Shown here: piece after piece, positions 47,309-58,988 of the stretch
Numbering within the stretch: the first letter of the stretch is position 1
Layout: each line of letters begins with the position of its first letter
DNA from: Chiridota heheva
Lineage: Eukaryota > Echinodermata > Holothuroidea > Apodida > Chiridotidae
Direction of reading: 5' to 3'
DNA: 64,000 nt
Assembly (NCBI GenBank): GCA_020152595.1
Contig: JAIGNY010003048.1
Span: forward strand, 1-64,000
Position numbers and translations under genes: made by a program
The notes under the pieces: generated by a model
Seen by the model: only the letters and a program-made list of their open reading frames with translations
What the model was told of the DNA's origin: nothing
Databases searched by the model: none

Positions 47309-48367
47309 CCCTTACTCTACCAGGGCTTTAAAAATAGCGACCCCAATTTTCGTAACTTTTTTTTCATATGCATTTTTGACAACTTTCCTTTCATTTTCTT
47401 TCGTTACAAGTTTGGTTGGAATAGATGCTAAGATATTTATCTTTTGAGTAATTAAAACCAATTTAGGAAAAATTGGACAAAATTATGCAAATTAAGCAAT
47501 TTTTGCCTAAATTTGGTCAACAAATGGTCAATCTTTGCAGAAGTATAACTTCTTGTCAGTATTGAAAACAGAGATTTGTGTTACATATTTAGATTGTTTT
47601 TAAAATTTCCTTTCCAATGATACTAATCTATAATTTTTAGAAAGAAAGAAAAGATAAAAACACATCAAAAATGATAAAAGTCAAACGTCCCCTGAAAGCT
47701 GCAGCAGAAAAATAATTACGCAGTGGTCACGGCGAGACTCGAACCCAGAGCGCCCGCACGCTAGTCGCGTACATTTCCTCTGCGCCACGTGGTCGTTCAA
47801 ATTGGAGAGGTGTAATTTTGTTGTTATAGGATAGGTTCTAAATAGAGGGGGGTATGCCTTTATTTATATATCAAATGAAAGGAAATTTCAAGCGCTTTCG
47901 AACGGCGGTTCAACAAAGCATGCGTGATGTAAGGTTTGGGTTACACGATTTTTTGAAAAAAATGGCAGAAATTCATGAAATTTTGAAGAAATTTCTCCAG
48001 AACAAAAGATTGGACGTAGGGATTATAAGAATTATACCAGAAACCAATACTATCATGTCTTAGGACTTGCGTGTTTGATTTTGAAGCAAAAATGTGATCT
48101 CGAAATTATCGTAAGATGTAAAAGAGAAAAATAAAAAAATTGAATTTGTTTTAGCAATTATTGAGTTTTACCCTTTTTCGATGTTTTTTTTCTAAAAATT
48201 ATGTAATATGACCTCTATAAAAAAGTTTCATTTTGTAAAAGAAATATCCTAGTACTTTAAAATGATACCAAGATTACTCTTATAGGACTGTGGTAAAGTC
48301 CCGATTTTATTTATAGAAAAAGGTGGTTTGAAAACTGCGATAGTATCGCCGCGTGGTAGAGTAAGGG
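47309..48367. mobile_element. 1,059-bp piggyBac-like non-autonomous element
   Basis: The ends CCCTTACTCTACCA and TGGTAGAGTAAGGG are a perfect 14-bp inverted repeat, with TTAA at 47305-47308 and 48368-48371. TTAA duplication with CCCT-type tips is the piggyBac signature. The interior is AT-rich with no transposase frame; a 69-residue frame (47854-48060) has no recognised domain. It contains a tRNA-like sequence at 47723-47797 and sits inside an older CAGACCCC-family element, which proves the insertion order. Confidence 0.9.
47723..47797 (-). ncRNA. tRNA-like sequence (degenerate) inside the piggyBac-like element
   Basis: On the minus strand there is a good box A (TGGCGCAGAGG) and box B (GGTTCGAGTCT) at tRNA-like spacing. 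A possible anticodon stem is GTACG/CGTGC with loop CGACTAG. The acceptor stem pairs only about five of seven bases, the D arm is poor, and position 33 is not U, so it is probably a tRNA pseudogene or SINE head and not a working tRNA. Pol III transcription is possible. Confidence 0.4.
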
Positions 48368-48486
48368 TTAAGGGTGCCCCTGGACTCCACGCCGAAAAGA
48401 CGGAGCGTTTCGCGCACGCATTAATGTGCCCCTCAACAAGTCTAGCACCCTGCCCCTTTTAAAATAAAGCTAAGGGTCTGGGGGGT

Positions 48487-48824
48487 ATGCACTTGTCAAA
48501 TGTGTGACTCACCAAGTTCACCCCCAGGCAAGATGAGTCATTGCACCAAAGTGGTGACCAAAACATGTACATTGACTCACCCCTCAGTCACTGAAGTGAT
48601 CAACATTTTTTGTGCAATGACTAACCCCAAATCACACACCTGTACAAAGTCAATGGGTCTGAAGTAAATTGACTCACTTCAGAGTCACTCTGGTGACTGA
48701 CAATTTGGTACAACGACACACATGTGAGGCACTGTTTTATACTGAATGTCAATGACTCACCTTTGACTGACATTGCCGGGGTTAGTAGAGGTGAGTCATA
48801 CAACTGACAAGTGCATAACAATAT
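48487..48824. mobile_element. TA-family MITE, full ~338-bp copy
   Basis: Ends TATGCACTTGTCAAATGTG and CAACTGACAAGTGCATA, bounded by TA. It matches 31128-31489 throughout but has one copy of the 33-bp segment that is doubled there. It abuts the right end of the CAGACCCC-family element. Confidence 0.8.
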
Positions 48825-49120
48825 AGGGGTATCTGGTGGTGAAAGCAAAGGGGTTTGTGTTGAACCTTTTCTACTCATTCATATTTTTATTTACACAAGT
48901 CAGATATGTTTTATGGCTATACATTCTTATCATTTAGCAAACCTACAAGGTTGTTAGCTTGTTGAAATAAAGAAATTGTTTTCTTGCTTAATATTCTTTT
49001 CATTCATAATCTTAACTATCAGAAAATGATATAACATTAAAAAAAAAAAACTTAATCTTTTATCAACACAAAACATACTTTATAGCAGCTGGCTGGTAAA
49101 ATTTCAAATGTATAGTTTAA

Positions 49121-49651
49121 AGGAATATTCCCATGTTTTTTTGTAAATTTTTATTTGTAAGAGCATACTTCTAGAGCCAATTTGGTACAAAAATCAGGTA
49201 GATATCATATTCCGTTCAGGAGATATGGATTTTTAAAGATTTCCCAAATGCATTTTAAAGTTTTTGTACAGTATGATGCATACGTGTTTGATGATGTCAT
49301 AGAGGCAATTCCATTGCAAATGTTTATGGTTTTTTTAATGTTATTTGGCTTTTACTGTATGATTAGAAACTTTTTTCCAAAAGTTATTGAAGTAGAGGAT
49401 ATATTTGGCAATGTATATAAATACCTAATTTTCATCAATTTATTTTTCTAGCAGGTTTTAGTAATAAAAAAAGATGATAGATTTTAATGAAATACATCAA
49501 CTTTGTGGGAGAATGTGTTGCTGTGATGTCATACTGAGCCTTTTCCTATTTGTTTATTGCTGTTTTTTGTGAACCCTAAATTTTCAATAGCTAGTTGTTT
49601 CTAATTTTGTTTTCTTATGAAAGGTTACGAAAAAACATGATAATATTTTCT
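49121..49651. mobile_element. TTAA-family MITE 2, second copy (inverted relative to the first)
   Basis: TTAA lies at 49117-49120 and 49652-49655. The left tip AGGAATATTCCCATGTTTTT and the following GAGCATACTTCTAGAGCCAA are the reverse complement of the right part of the copy at 37543-38117. Its right tip is more decayed (AAAACATGATAATATTTTCT). Confidence 0.8.
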
Positions 49652-49655
49652 TTAA

Positions 49656-50395
49656 AATGTTTCCTTTAAAATATTAACATGCTGTTTCTTAGTGAAATAG
49701 TTTCTTGTAAAACCGTTAGTGTCAAAATAAAATATTTATTATTAATCCACCTTTTAATATCATCCAGAAAATACTAAAATAAAATATAAGTTTAGCATTA
49801 ATACTCAAAAGGCTCAATCAAATTAGTACCCACTTGCGTCAAAGTTGTCAAATTACTAGATAAGAAACAGCACATACCATTGGCCTTAAAAGGATCATAA
49901 ATATATCTCCACATAAACATTTGGTTTGTCATTCAACTACCAGAACATTCTTGTGGTGAAATGTTTATAAAATAATGGTGATTGTCCAAGGCAACATTCG
50001 GAGGAGTTTATCCAACTGTTCTGTTCTGATGATATCCTTGAAAATGGGGTATAAAGGATGTGTTTGATCAGAGATTTGTTATTCCCCCAATAACAAATCC
50101 CTGGTTTGATTGAGTATACTACAACAATCTTTAAATGCCAAATATATCTCTTTGTTGTTGTGGTACTCATATAGAAGGTCACAGATTGTTGAAGTATGCC
50201 TGCTGCCAAAACAATGCCTTGTTTGTTTTACAAAATACGGGTTATTATAAGACAAATAGAAATGTATGTGGACTGGGGACATGACTAGAGGTGAATGAGT
50301 TAGATATATGATGTACAGTGAAATGTAAGTTCAGCATGCAGCTAGAGTTCTATCATTTTCTGTCCTGGCCCTCAGGACGCGACAGGACTAGTATT
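49656..50395. other. Intron sequence without recognised features
   Basis: AT-rich. The phrase CAATCACACATTTG-like repeats are absent and no exon was recognised. Confidence 0.3.
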
Positions 50396-50396
50396 G

Positions 50397-50896
50397 TAAA
50401 CTCCACGCTCAAAATTTACTTGAGAATCCTATTTTAAATTTGAATAAATGAAATGAATAATGGACTTCAAATTAAGTGCCATTTTATTAGATAAAAGTTG
50501 TATTTTAATGGTTAATTAATTTCAGCAATGCTAATTCAGGAATTTATGACGTTGTTTTTGTTTGTAAAAGTTGTGTTAATTAGCAACGTTGAAGAATGTA
50601 GACAAAAACTTCTAGTGTCAATCCAAATTTTTTATAGCCAGGTCTAAAAACTCCATGCTCAAAATCCGCCATCTTTTAATTGGGAATCATATTTTAAATT
50701 TAAATAAATGAAGAGAATAATGGACTTCAAATTAATTGCTGATCAGGTTGTATTTTAACGGTTACTGTACTACAATCAATTTCAGCAATTCTAATTATAG
50801 AAATTTATGACGTTGTTATTATTTGCAAAAGTCATGTAAATTGGCAACTTTAAGGAATGTAGACGGAAAAACATCCGGTGCCAATCCAATATTTTA
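50397..50896. repeat. Two tandem units of a ~250-bp repeat
   Basis: Unit 1 starts AAACTCCACGCTCAAAAT at about 50398 and unit 2 starts AAACTCCATGCTCAAAAT at about 50648. Both run through ATAATGGACTTCAAATTAA, TTTATGACGTTGTT and GAATGTAGAC in the same order. They have diverged by many substitutions and small indels. Confidence 0.85.
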
Positions 50897-52079
50897 ATAG
50901 GGAGGTCAAAAAAGTGACATGACGAATGGTATTCTTTCGACATTTTTATGGTTTCAGAAACATAATAGAAAATATTTATTACACAAATATTTTTTGAAGT
51001 CTCAAAGAGATAGTGAAGGAGAGTAATACTATTTTTGAATTTTGAAATGAATGAGGCTAGTCTCACCAGATGCAGTGAGATAAACACTTTATTTGGTAGG
51101 CACTACATGCAATACTTGCAGTACTTGTATAGCAGCCATGTAGTGGCTATGGCATATAATACGGTCAGAATGTTGACTACACCGGGTGTGGTTCTGAAAC
51201 TTAAAAGAGTTAAGTTAACAGGTTAAGAAATTCGCAGATCGTTTATATTGCATCTATTTTATTTTATAATGAATAAATTAAAACCTACATAACTTTGTTC
51301 TCTTTCTTTAAGGGCTGTGTCTTAACTTTTTGTTTTTGAGGGGGCTTAATTCCCCTCCCCCCCCCCCCCCAAATAAAAACACTGAATGCTGTTTTCAGAT
51401 TAGAGAGGATAGAGGCATAGATAGGACTTGGGACCCCCAGGAAAGGGGTTTTATTTACCGGTTGCATGCTTGCTTTATTTTAATGAAAGTGTGAAATTAT
51501 TAACTTAAAATTGAAGGAAAATGCATAAAATTGTTGGAAATTCTGTTTGATTTTGGCAACACTTACTGAGAATTCCTCGAATTGACAGTGCTGTATTGGA
51601 AAGTGAAGAATTTTCCTGGAAATTAAAGAAAACTTTCTAGAGAATTAAGAAAATTTTCTGGAAATTGAAGATTTCACTCTAGGAGCTTTCAAGCTCTTTG
51701 ATTTGAAAAAAAAATGAAGAGAATTTTCCCCCCAAATGAAGGAGATTTCCCAATAATTGACATAGATTTCCTTAAAATTCATGAAAAGTTTGCAGAACTT
51801 AAAGAATGTTTTTTTTTTTTTTTTTTTTTTGAGGGGAGGAGGCTATGATTTTTTAGGGGGAAAAGCCCTGCCCCCCCCCCCCTCAAGACATGCCACTTCT
51901 TTGTTTAATACTATCCATACACAAAAATTACATGCCAGGACAGCCCTTTTTAAAGGTTGTTCTTGTAGCTTCATGAGTTCAAGCTTGCAGGTCATGTTCA
52001 TCAGTTCAGCTGTCTTCCACATTTAGCAGAAAACTTTAGTTACAACATTTTTGGTTCGGATGCTAATAGCATAAGCATG
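50897..52079. other. Intron sequence with homopolymer tracts
   Basis: C-run at 51353-51370, T-run at 51809-51831, C-run near 51872. GGAAATT-type phrases at 51590-51790 resemble those near 21.5 and 22.1 kb. No exon was recognised. Confidence 0.4.
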
Positions 52080-52258
52080 TGTATGTATGTATGTATGTGT
52101 GTGTATGTATGTGTGTATGTATGTGTGTGTGTTTTATGTTTATGAAGGTGTATTTATGCATGTATGTATTTATGTTTATGAAGGTGTATTTATGCATGTA
52201 TGTATGTATGTTTGTGAAGGTGTATGTAAGTATGTATATATGTATGTATGCATGCATG

Positions 52259-52297
<39 letters not shown>

Positions 52298-52312
52298 GTA
52301 TATATGTATGCT
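52080..52312. repeat. (TGTA)n/(TATG)n microsatellite region
   Basis: Mixed TGTA, TGTG and TA units, with a TTTATGAAGGTGTATTTATG unit repeated. Open frames of alternating Met/Tyr/Cys/Val are artefacts. Confidence 0.95.
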
Positions 52313-52324
52313 CTTATTTCAACA

Positions 52325-53840
52325 ATCACGATCCTGTTTTTTATATTGAATATAATTATGATGTTAGCTAGTATGTACATGTTCAAGGTATAAAAACATT
52401 AAAATTCATCAATATGCATAGTGGGTGGGGCTTATAATTTTGTTGAAAAAAAGGGCTTGTTAACATGATATCTCAAGACCGATAAACTGCATTCATGTTA
52501 TATTTGGTACACAGATAACCCATGGTCTGTAGCTGTCAGACCCCTAGCTTGATTTAAAATAGGGAAGAGTGCTAGACTTATTGAGGGGCACATTAATGGG
52601 CATGTGAAGCGCTGCATTGTTTTGCCATGGTGAAGAAGCTCTGGGATTTGAGCTATAATCTTACCTCAGAATAAAGCTACTCTGACTGATAAGGACCAGT
52701 CATTAGCTAGATAAGACAATTGCTTACTCTGCTATCATCCTGTGTTTTGTATCCATGTAAGGTATTTCATTTATGAGGTTAATTATGATTATTAAGTTAA
52801 AAAAAAAGAAGATTAAAATTAATTTTTTATTTTATTTCTTATGAACGGCAGGGCAGACCAGGGGAAGGGCGGACCCAAGGAGGCAGGGCGGGCCCACGGA
52901 GGGGCAGGGCAGGCCGCTCTGTGAAACAGCAAAGCTAGGAGTCTGGATGTGCCCTATTGTTTTTTTTATGGTGATGTCATGCACATTAATGAGTAGGCGG
53001 GGCTTATTGTAAAATTCTTGAAATACTCATATTTGAACAAATAATTGGTTTAATTATGATGTTAGCTGGTTTATACATACTCACGGTATAAAAACAATAA
53101 ATTTCATTAACATTCATAGTGGGCGGGGCTTTAGTATGAATTTGCTGAAAAGAGGTTGTAAATACGATATCTAAAGAATGATAAATTGGATTCATGTTAC
53201 ATGTGGCACACAGATAACCCATGTGCCCTATTTGTTTTGGTGGTGATGTTATGCATTGATGCATATCAATGAGAAGGCAGGACTTTATAAAAACATCTTC
53301 AAATGCTCAAATTTTATTAAGTACATGTCTGTTTTGATTCAAATTGAATATAATTATGTTGTCAGCTAGTGTATACATATTCATGGTATAAAAATTGTTG
53401 AATATCATTAATATATGTAGTGGGCGGAGCTAAATATGGTTTTGCTGAAAAAAGCTTTTAACACGTTAACTCAAGGACATTTTATTGGATACAGCACATA
53501 CAGCACAGGTCATATGTGGTACACAGATAATCTGTTTGTGTGCCCTACTGTTTTTGGTGGTGATGTCTTATATACAATGCTTAGTGAAAAAGTGATATAG
53601 CAACCATATGTATGTTAGCATCATACTTGCATGTTATTGTGTACACGCCTATGTTGTCAACAGTTCTATCTCTCATATGCATGCCTTAATGTAAAGATGC
53701 TCAAAAAAACTCATAAACACATCACATTGCACACATGTTATATGTGGTACGCAGCTGAGTTATGATCCGTATATGTGATTATTTGGGTTTGGTAGTGATG
53801 TCATGTAGGTGGGCTTTATGTAAAAAGTTTAAAATAAAGC
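52325..53840. repeat. Tandem ~300-bp satellite units, about four
   Basis: Landmarks recur in order: GGTATAAAAA (52387, 53085, 53385), AGTGGGYGGRGCT, GGTACACAGATAACCCATG, and GGTGGTGATGTCATGCA. The spacing is about 300 bp once a 409-bp insertion (52537-52945) is removed. A fourth, more decayed unit runs to about 53840. Non-coding. Confidence 0.85.
52537..52945 (-). mobile_element. CAGACCCC-family element, minus strand, inside the satellite
   Basis: It starts CAGACCCCTAGCTTGATTTA and ends AACAGCAAAGCTAGGAGTCT then G. It is the reverse complement of the family as seen at 58989-59409, with both ends present. It interrupts the first ~300-bp satellite unit, so it is younger than the satellite array. 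Confidence 0.8.
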
Positions 53841-54934
53841 GATATTGACATGGTTTGCATCATATAAGTGTTGTCAACAGGTTCTATTTGATTAATATGC
53901 ATCATTTAGAATATATCATGGTATGCAATGCTAGTTAGCATAAAACTTGAAAATCAACCAAGACTGAAAGAATGCATCGGAAATACTAAACATTTTGGTT
54001 TTCTGATTATATGCTTTTTACAGAATCGTCTGTAAGATAGTGCCTCGCATTTTTGTTTAATAGCCTAAATGGCTGAATTTCCATTCATTTAAACATTTAA
54101 ATGGACCTTTCAACCCCATGAAAAAAACTACTACTACTACTACTACTACTAATTTTAATCAAATTCGGACTTTCGTGTTGAAAAAAATAAAATAAAAAGG
54201 GTTAATGGAATTGGTTCTATTTCTACAATAACCACTGCATAACCATTGTGACGGCTCTCACAAAAATAAGCAAGAATTGTCACAATACCAGGCCTTCTAA
54301 TAAATCTTCAAATTACCAGTAAGGCTTAAAAAATAATGATTCATGGTTGGAACCTGCTTTAAACAGATACAGAAATCAAATACCAGCAAGTAAATTTGCC
54401 GTGACTTACAAACATTTCAAAATGTTTTCAGTACTTATGACTGCCATGAAAGATTCCAAAAGTGTGCCACCCTCAACCAGCTATACCTTAAAAGAAATAT
54501 TCTAACCCATCCCTATTCCCAACTGTACGGTATTTGATACAATCCTCTTAGAAATGGCGGTGATCTATCGAATCCACGTTAAAATCTTCTTTTTCACCTT
54601 TTTGCGTAATCTATTTGACTCATCAGGTAAACTTTGCATTTATTTGTGGTAAAAATGACAATTCTAGCTTTTTTGTCTGTGAACTTCTGGGTCAGTTTTA
54701 CAGCTTGTAAAATGGGTGTTAACCTAATGCAGATTTATGCCTGTTGTTAATCGGGCCTAAGCCTCCACATGAAGTAGCTCTTAAATTTCAGCGAATCAAA
54801 CCCCAATATAGCCCTATACATAGCTAATTAGTACAAAATTCAACTTCTGCCTTAATATGGGTTAGATCCTTTAATGATCTGATGTAAAGATTGATTTGTA
54901 AAAGTCATTGAATGAGATTTTTTGTGTGTTTGAA
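53841..54934. other. Intron sequence with a (CTA)n microsatellite
   Basis: A short (CTA)n tract at 54129-54150. Nothing else was recognised. Confidence 0.4.
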
Positions 54935-54944
54935 TTGTTATTGA

Positions 54945-55145
54945 TTTTCAATTAAGAAATCAAGTCGATGGTGCCGAGGTCTCTACCACTGCTCATTTAA
55001 AACCAGACGTCACAGATGGGCTGAGAGGCCTGAGGCGTTAACGGAGGGCCTCTGTCCTTCAGTGAACATCATACCTGGTTTTAAATGAGCAGCAGAGACC
55101 AAGGCACCTTCGATTTGATTCCGATCCATAAATTCCAATCAAATT
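54945..55145. repeat. Hairpin-forming inverted repeat 1
   Basis: The left arm AAATCAAGTCGATGGTGCCG through CTCATTTAAAACCAG pairs with the right arm CTGGTTTTAAATGAGCAGCA through GGCACCTTCGATTTGATT. Inner pairs (GAGGCCTGAGGCG, AGGGCCTCTGTCC) partly match. It is probably a MITE and lies next to a second hairpin. Confidence 0.75.
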
Positions 55146-55162
55146 CGAACAAAAATAAAAAA

Positions 55163-55622
55163 AAGTATTGAATTTTAAATAGCATGTTGATCACAACTGT
55201 ATTCTCCTCACATACATACATTTGTTAAGTCAAAATTAAAAAGACGAACATTTTCACTGTACAATTCCGCTGTTGAAAATCATATTTTGGATAATAAAGC
55301 AATTGTTTCAGAAATCAATTTTGAATCATATGCATTCAACCGGTGAATTAAATTATATTGTGAAACAATCAGACGTACTTATTTTGTTATGTGGGTTTTT
55401 CCTAACTCTAATGTTTCCAAGTGTTAGATTGTTTCATAGTATAATTGAATTAACAGGGCTGAATGCTTATGATTCAAAAATGAATTCTGAAACAAAACAA
55501 CTATGATTTTCAACAGCGGAATTGTACAGTGAAATTGTTCTTTTTGTTATTTTGACTTAACAAATTTATGTATGTGAGGAGAATAGAAATGTGATCAACA
55601 TGCTATTTAGAATTCAACACTT
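55163..55622. repeat. Hairpin-forming inverted repeat 2, ~460 bp, next to exon 3
   Basis: Arms of about 125 bp are nearly exact (AATAGCATGTTGATCACAAC through CAATTCCGCTGTTGAAAATC, mirrored at 55503-55622). Weaker pairing continues inward (AATTGTTTCAGAAATCAATT, ATGCATTCAACC) almost to a centre near 55395. A 77-residue open frame inside is a by-product. It ends only about 90 bp before the exon 3 acceptor. Confidence 0.85.
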
Positions 55623-55652
55623 TGAATTAGATGAAGAGCCGGGGAAGCCTGA

Positions 55653-56294
<642 letters not shown>

Positions 56295-56834
56295 AGACCC
56301 TTCGCTTTGCTGTTTTACAGGGCGGTCCACCCCGCCCCTCCGTGGGCCCGACCTGCCCCTTGGGGTCCGCCCTGCCCCTTGGGGTCCGCCCTCTCCTTGG
56401 GGTCCGCCCTGCCCCTTGGGGGTCCACTTAGCCCCTCCGTAGGCCTGCTCTCCCCCCCTTGGGGTCCTCCATGCCCCCTGGGGTCTGCCCTGCCCCCTGG
56501 GGTCTGCCCTGTTCCTGATAAAAAATTTTTTTTATAAACTTAATCTTAATTAACCTCATAAATAAAATACCTTACATGGATACAGAACACAGAATGATAA
56601 GCATACTAAGCAATTATCCTGTTTGGCTCATGAATGATCCCTATCAATATCAGTCTGAATAGTTTCATTCTGAGGTATGATTATAGCTAAAATCCCAGAG
56701 CTTCTTCACCATAGGATTGAGCCTTACAGAGGCCCCTGGACTCCATGCCGAAAATACCCAGCGCTTCGTGCGTGCATTAGTGTGCCCCTCAACAAGTCTA
56801 GCACCCTGCCCCTTTTTAAATCAACTAGGGGTCA
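56295..56834 (+). mobile_element. CAGACCCC-family element, full copy
   Basis: It starts AGACCCTTCGCTTTGCTGTT and ends AGCACCCTGCCCC with CAACTAGGGGTCAG. The left third holds tandem CCTTGGGGTCCGCCCTG units. The middle has GGATACAGAACACAGAATG and the family tail AAGTCTAGCACCCTGCCCC. Both ends are slightly mutated. Confidence 0.8.
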
Positions 56835-57565
56835 GGGAATATCATCAAGGGGATGGTGGTCCACACATTATAGTCACATGACCTCAGATGGATGGTTCAG
56901 TGGGGATATCATCAAGGGGATGTTGTTAGAAGAGGGTTCAGTCCACATCTATTTCCCTATTAAAGCGATCTCTCAGAATATGCAAAATGCACAATTGTAT
57001 TCAAGTCTAACTTATGTTTTATGAATGCTTCTTATGACATCTTTATAAACCTCACAGGTGAGGCCAATGCAATATGCAAGCAGGTCGACAAAAATTGTCA
57101 TAGGAAGAAAATGTTTTTACGGTATAACCACCCTATGACAACCCATCAACATACCAGTCACACATCAAATTGATATCAAAGCTGCAACAGCATACTGTAG
57201 AGTTATATTACACGTGGATGTGCTAAGCTATGCAAGTTGGAAAGGAAGGAATTTTCTAGTAGAACCGAACATGGGGAAGATGAAAGGAAACAAGCTCGTA
57301 ATCAGAAGCTTCCGTCTTGTCTGATCAAACTACAATGGTGCATCAGATCTCTTGTTTAGGTTTGTGGAGGTCAGTTCACGAATAAACATCAAATCAGTAT
57401 GTTTCTTGTTGATTTGTGACATTTTCTAGTTGCGTGAAAGTCGAGGGAATTGTCATTATGAATACTAAATAGTCCTAATTGAGTTGTTTTTGCGTAGAAA
57501 AATATTAACGTTAGGTCTTTCGTATGTATATATAGGGTAGTTTATCAGAAAATAGGAGATGAAAA
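56835..57565. other. Intron sequence without recognised features
   Basis: Two short phrases ATATCATCAAGGGGATG are repeated near 56838 and 56909. No exon was recognised. Confidence 0.4.
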
Positions 57566-57569
57566 TTAA

Positions 57570-58125
57570 AGGATTTATTCAGTGGTTCAGCATGTCCATC
57601 CTATGTAAAAGAGGACTTCAAAAGACATTATGGGGAAGAAAGCATTCCAAAATCTTATTCCGTCGAGGAGTTATTCAAGTTTAAAGCTCTGTCTTATCTG
57701 TGTAGAAATTACTGGTCTAGTAAGTCTATTACGGAAAGTTGTCGTCTTTATCCTCACATTCTTAACAATTGTTAATATATTTTTTTTTAAAGTTTATTTA
57801 ATTTTTTTACTATTTAAATTATTTTCCCTTGAACTTTCTTCAGGTGGTATATTATAAATACCCATGCTAGATTGAGTTATACTATTTTTCTGACGAATCC
57901 CATGCTTTTTAAACCACAAAATCGCATTATGATAGAATACCAGAAGACTGAGGAATCTGAGGCTATGACATCACAACTAGTCTTGAGTTCAGTCGTTTGT
58001 ATACAAATGATACCAAATTTTATTAAAATTCAAATATATCCATAACAGAATAAGATTTTTGAATGCTTTTTTCACCATAATGTTTCCTTCAAAGTCCTCT
58101 TTCATAAAAGATAGACTTGCTTGAC
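57570..58125. mobile_element. TTAA-family MITE 1, copy with decayed right tip
   Basis: TTAA at 57566-57569, then AGGATTTATTCAGTGGTTCA. The right arm carries AGTCCTCTTTCATAAAAGAT and GACTTGCTTGACCACCAC, but the last ~15 bases and the TTAA are lost. Its middle resembles the copy at 20905-21479 most closely. Confidence 0.8.
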
Positions 58126-58988
58126 CACCACACACGATGAAATAAAAGTCTTTTTGTAGAAATTCAAATAAACACAAAACTTGCATATTTTTTGTGATAG
58201 GCAAATCACTCCTTAGGTTGCCCGTTACAACATTGTCGGGTTTTTCTGTCGTGCAAGCATTTACGTAACAAAATTTGTGTAAAGACACCTACAACTCCTC
58301 CCATATTTAACTGCAGAAAAAATCATGGTGGAGAATATTTGTCAAGATTGATTCCTGGGGTATTTTATTCTTCAACTGCATAGCAAGTTTATACCATTTC
58401 TGAAAAAAATATGCTTGCAAAGGGTGGGGAAGGGGCAGAGGTACATGCTCGGCTGCCCCCCTCCTGAAAGTAGAAGATAGGAAGGAACTCAACAATTATA
58501 TGAGAGGATGTAAGCATTTTGCAAGTACTCTTTTTTATGATAGAATGCCTTGGTATCCCGTTTTGTTCATAACAAAGTATGCCTTGGTATTCCGTTTTTG
58601 TTCATAACAATGAAATAACCAAATAAAAGCATTTAAAATATTTGAAGAAAAAAAAACTGAATTGGCTAATGTTGTATGTACTCTGTTGTTTGCACCAAGT
58701 TCATGTCTGGAATTTCTGGCTTCAATTAAAACAAAAGCATGCCAAAAATTCATTAGCTAACCTTTTGACCCATCTACAAGGAACCGTGTCTAATTTGACG
58801 TAGTATGTCCTCGGGACTTGGCACTCAGTTATGTCTTCTGTGCATTCTGAAAGTAGAAAAAATATACCTCATGTCACTCGCAAGGAACAAATAAATGATA
58901 CCTGCTTTTCTTGTGTTTTCCCTCTCTACTCCTTATCCAAAATCATGTCTTGGTTTGTAGTTAATATACCTTTGATAGAGCTGGTTCG
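58126..58988. other. Intron sequence with a short direct repeat
   Basis: The phrase TGCCTTGGTATYCCGTTTT with TTCATAACAA occurs at about 58547 and 58582, period about 35 bp. No exon was recognised. Confidence 0.45.

Larger units (their letters stand above)
47156..48484 (+). mobile_element. CAGACCCC-family element split by a piggyBac-like insertion
   Basis: The left part (about 47156-47304: ACACGGATACAGAAC through GGGATTGAGCC) and right part (48372-48484: GGGTGCCCCTGGACTCC through GCTAAGGGTCTG) match adjacent sequence in the copy at 58989-59409. Removing 47309-48367 and one TTAA restores the continuous order seen there. The GC-rich left end is missing. Confidence 0.8.

Noticed and set aside
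49182..49451. 89-residue hydrophobic frame
   Set aside because: It falls within MITE 2 (49121-49651) and is not conserved in the other copy's sequence.
55273..55506. 77-residue frame with a hydrophobic stretch
   Set aside because: It lies inside a long hairpin-type inverted repeat and has no recognised domain.
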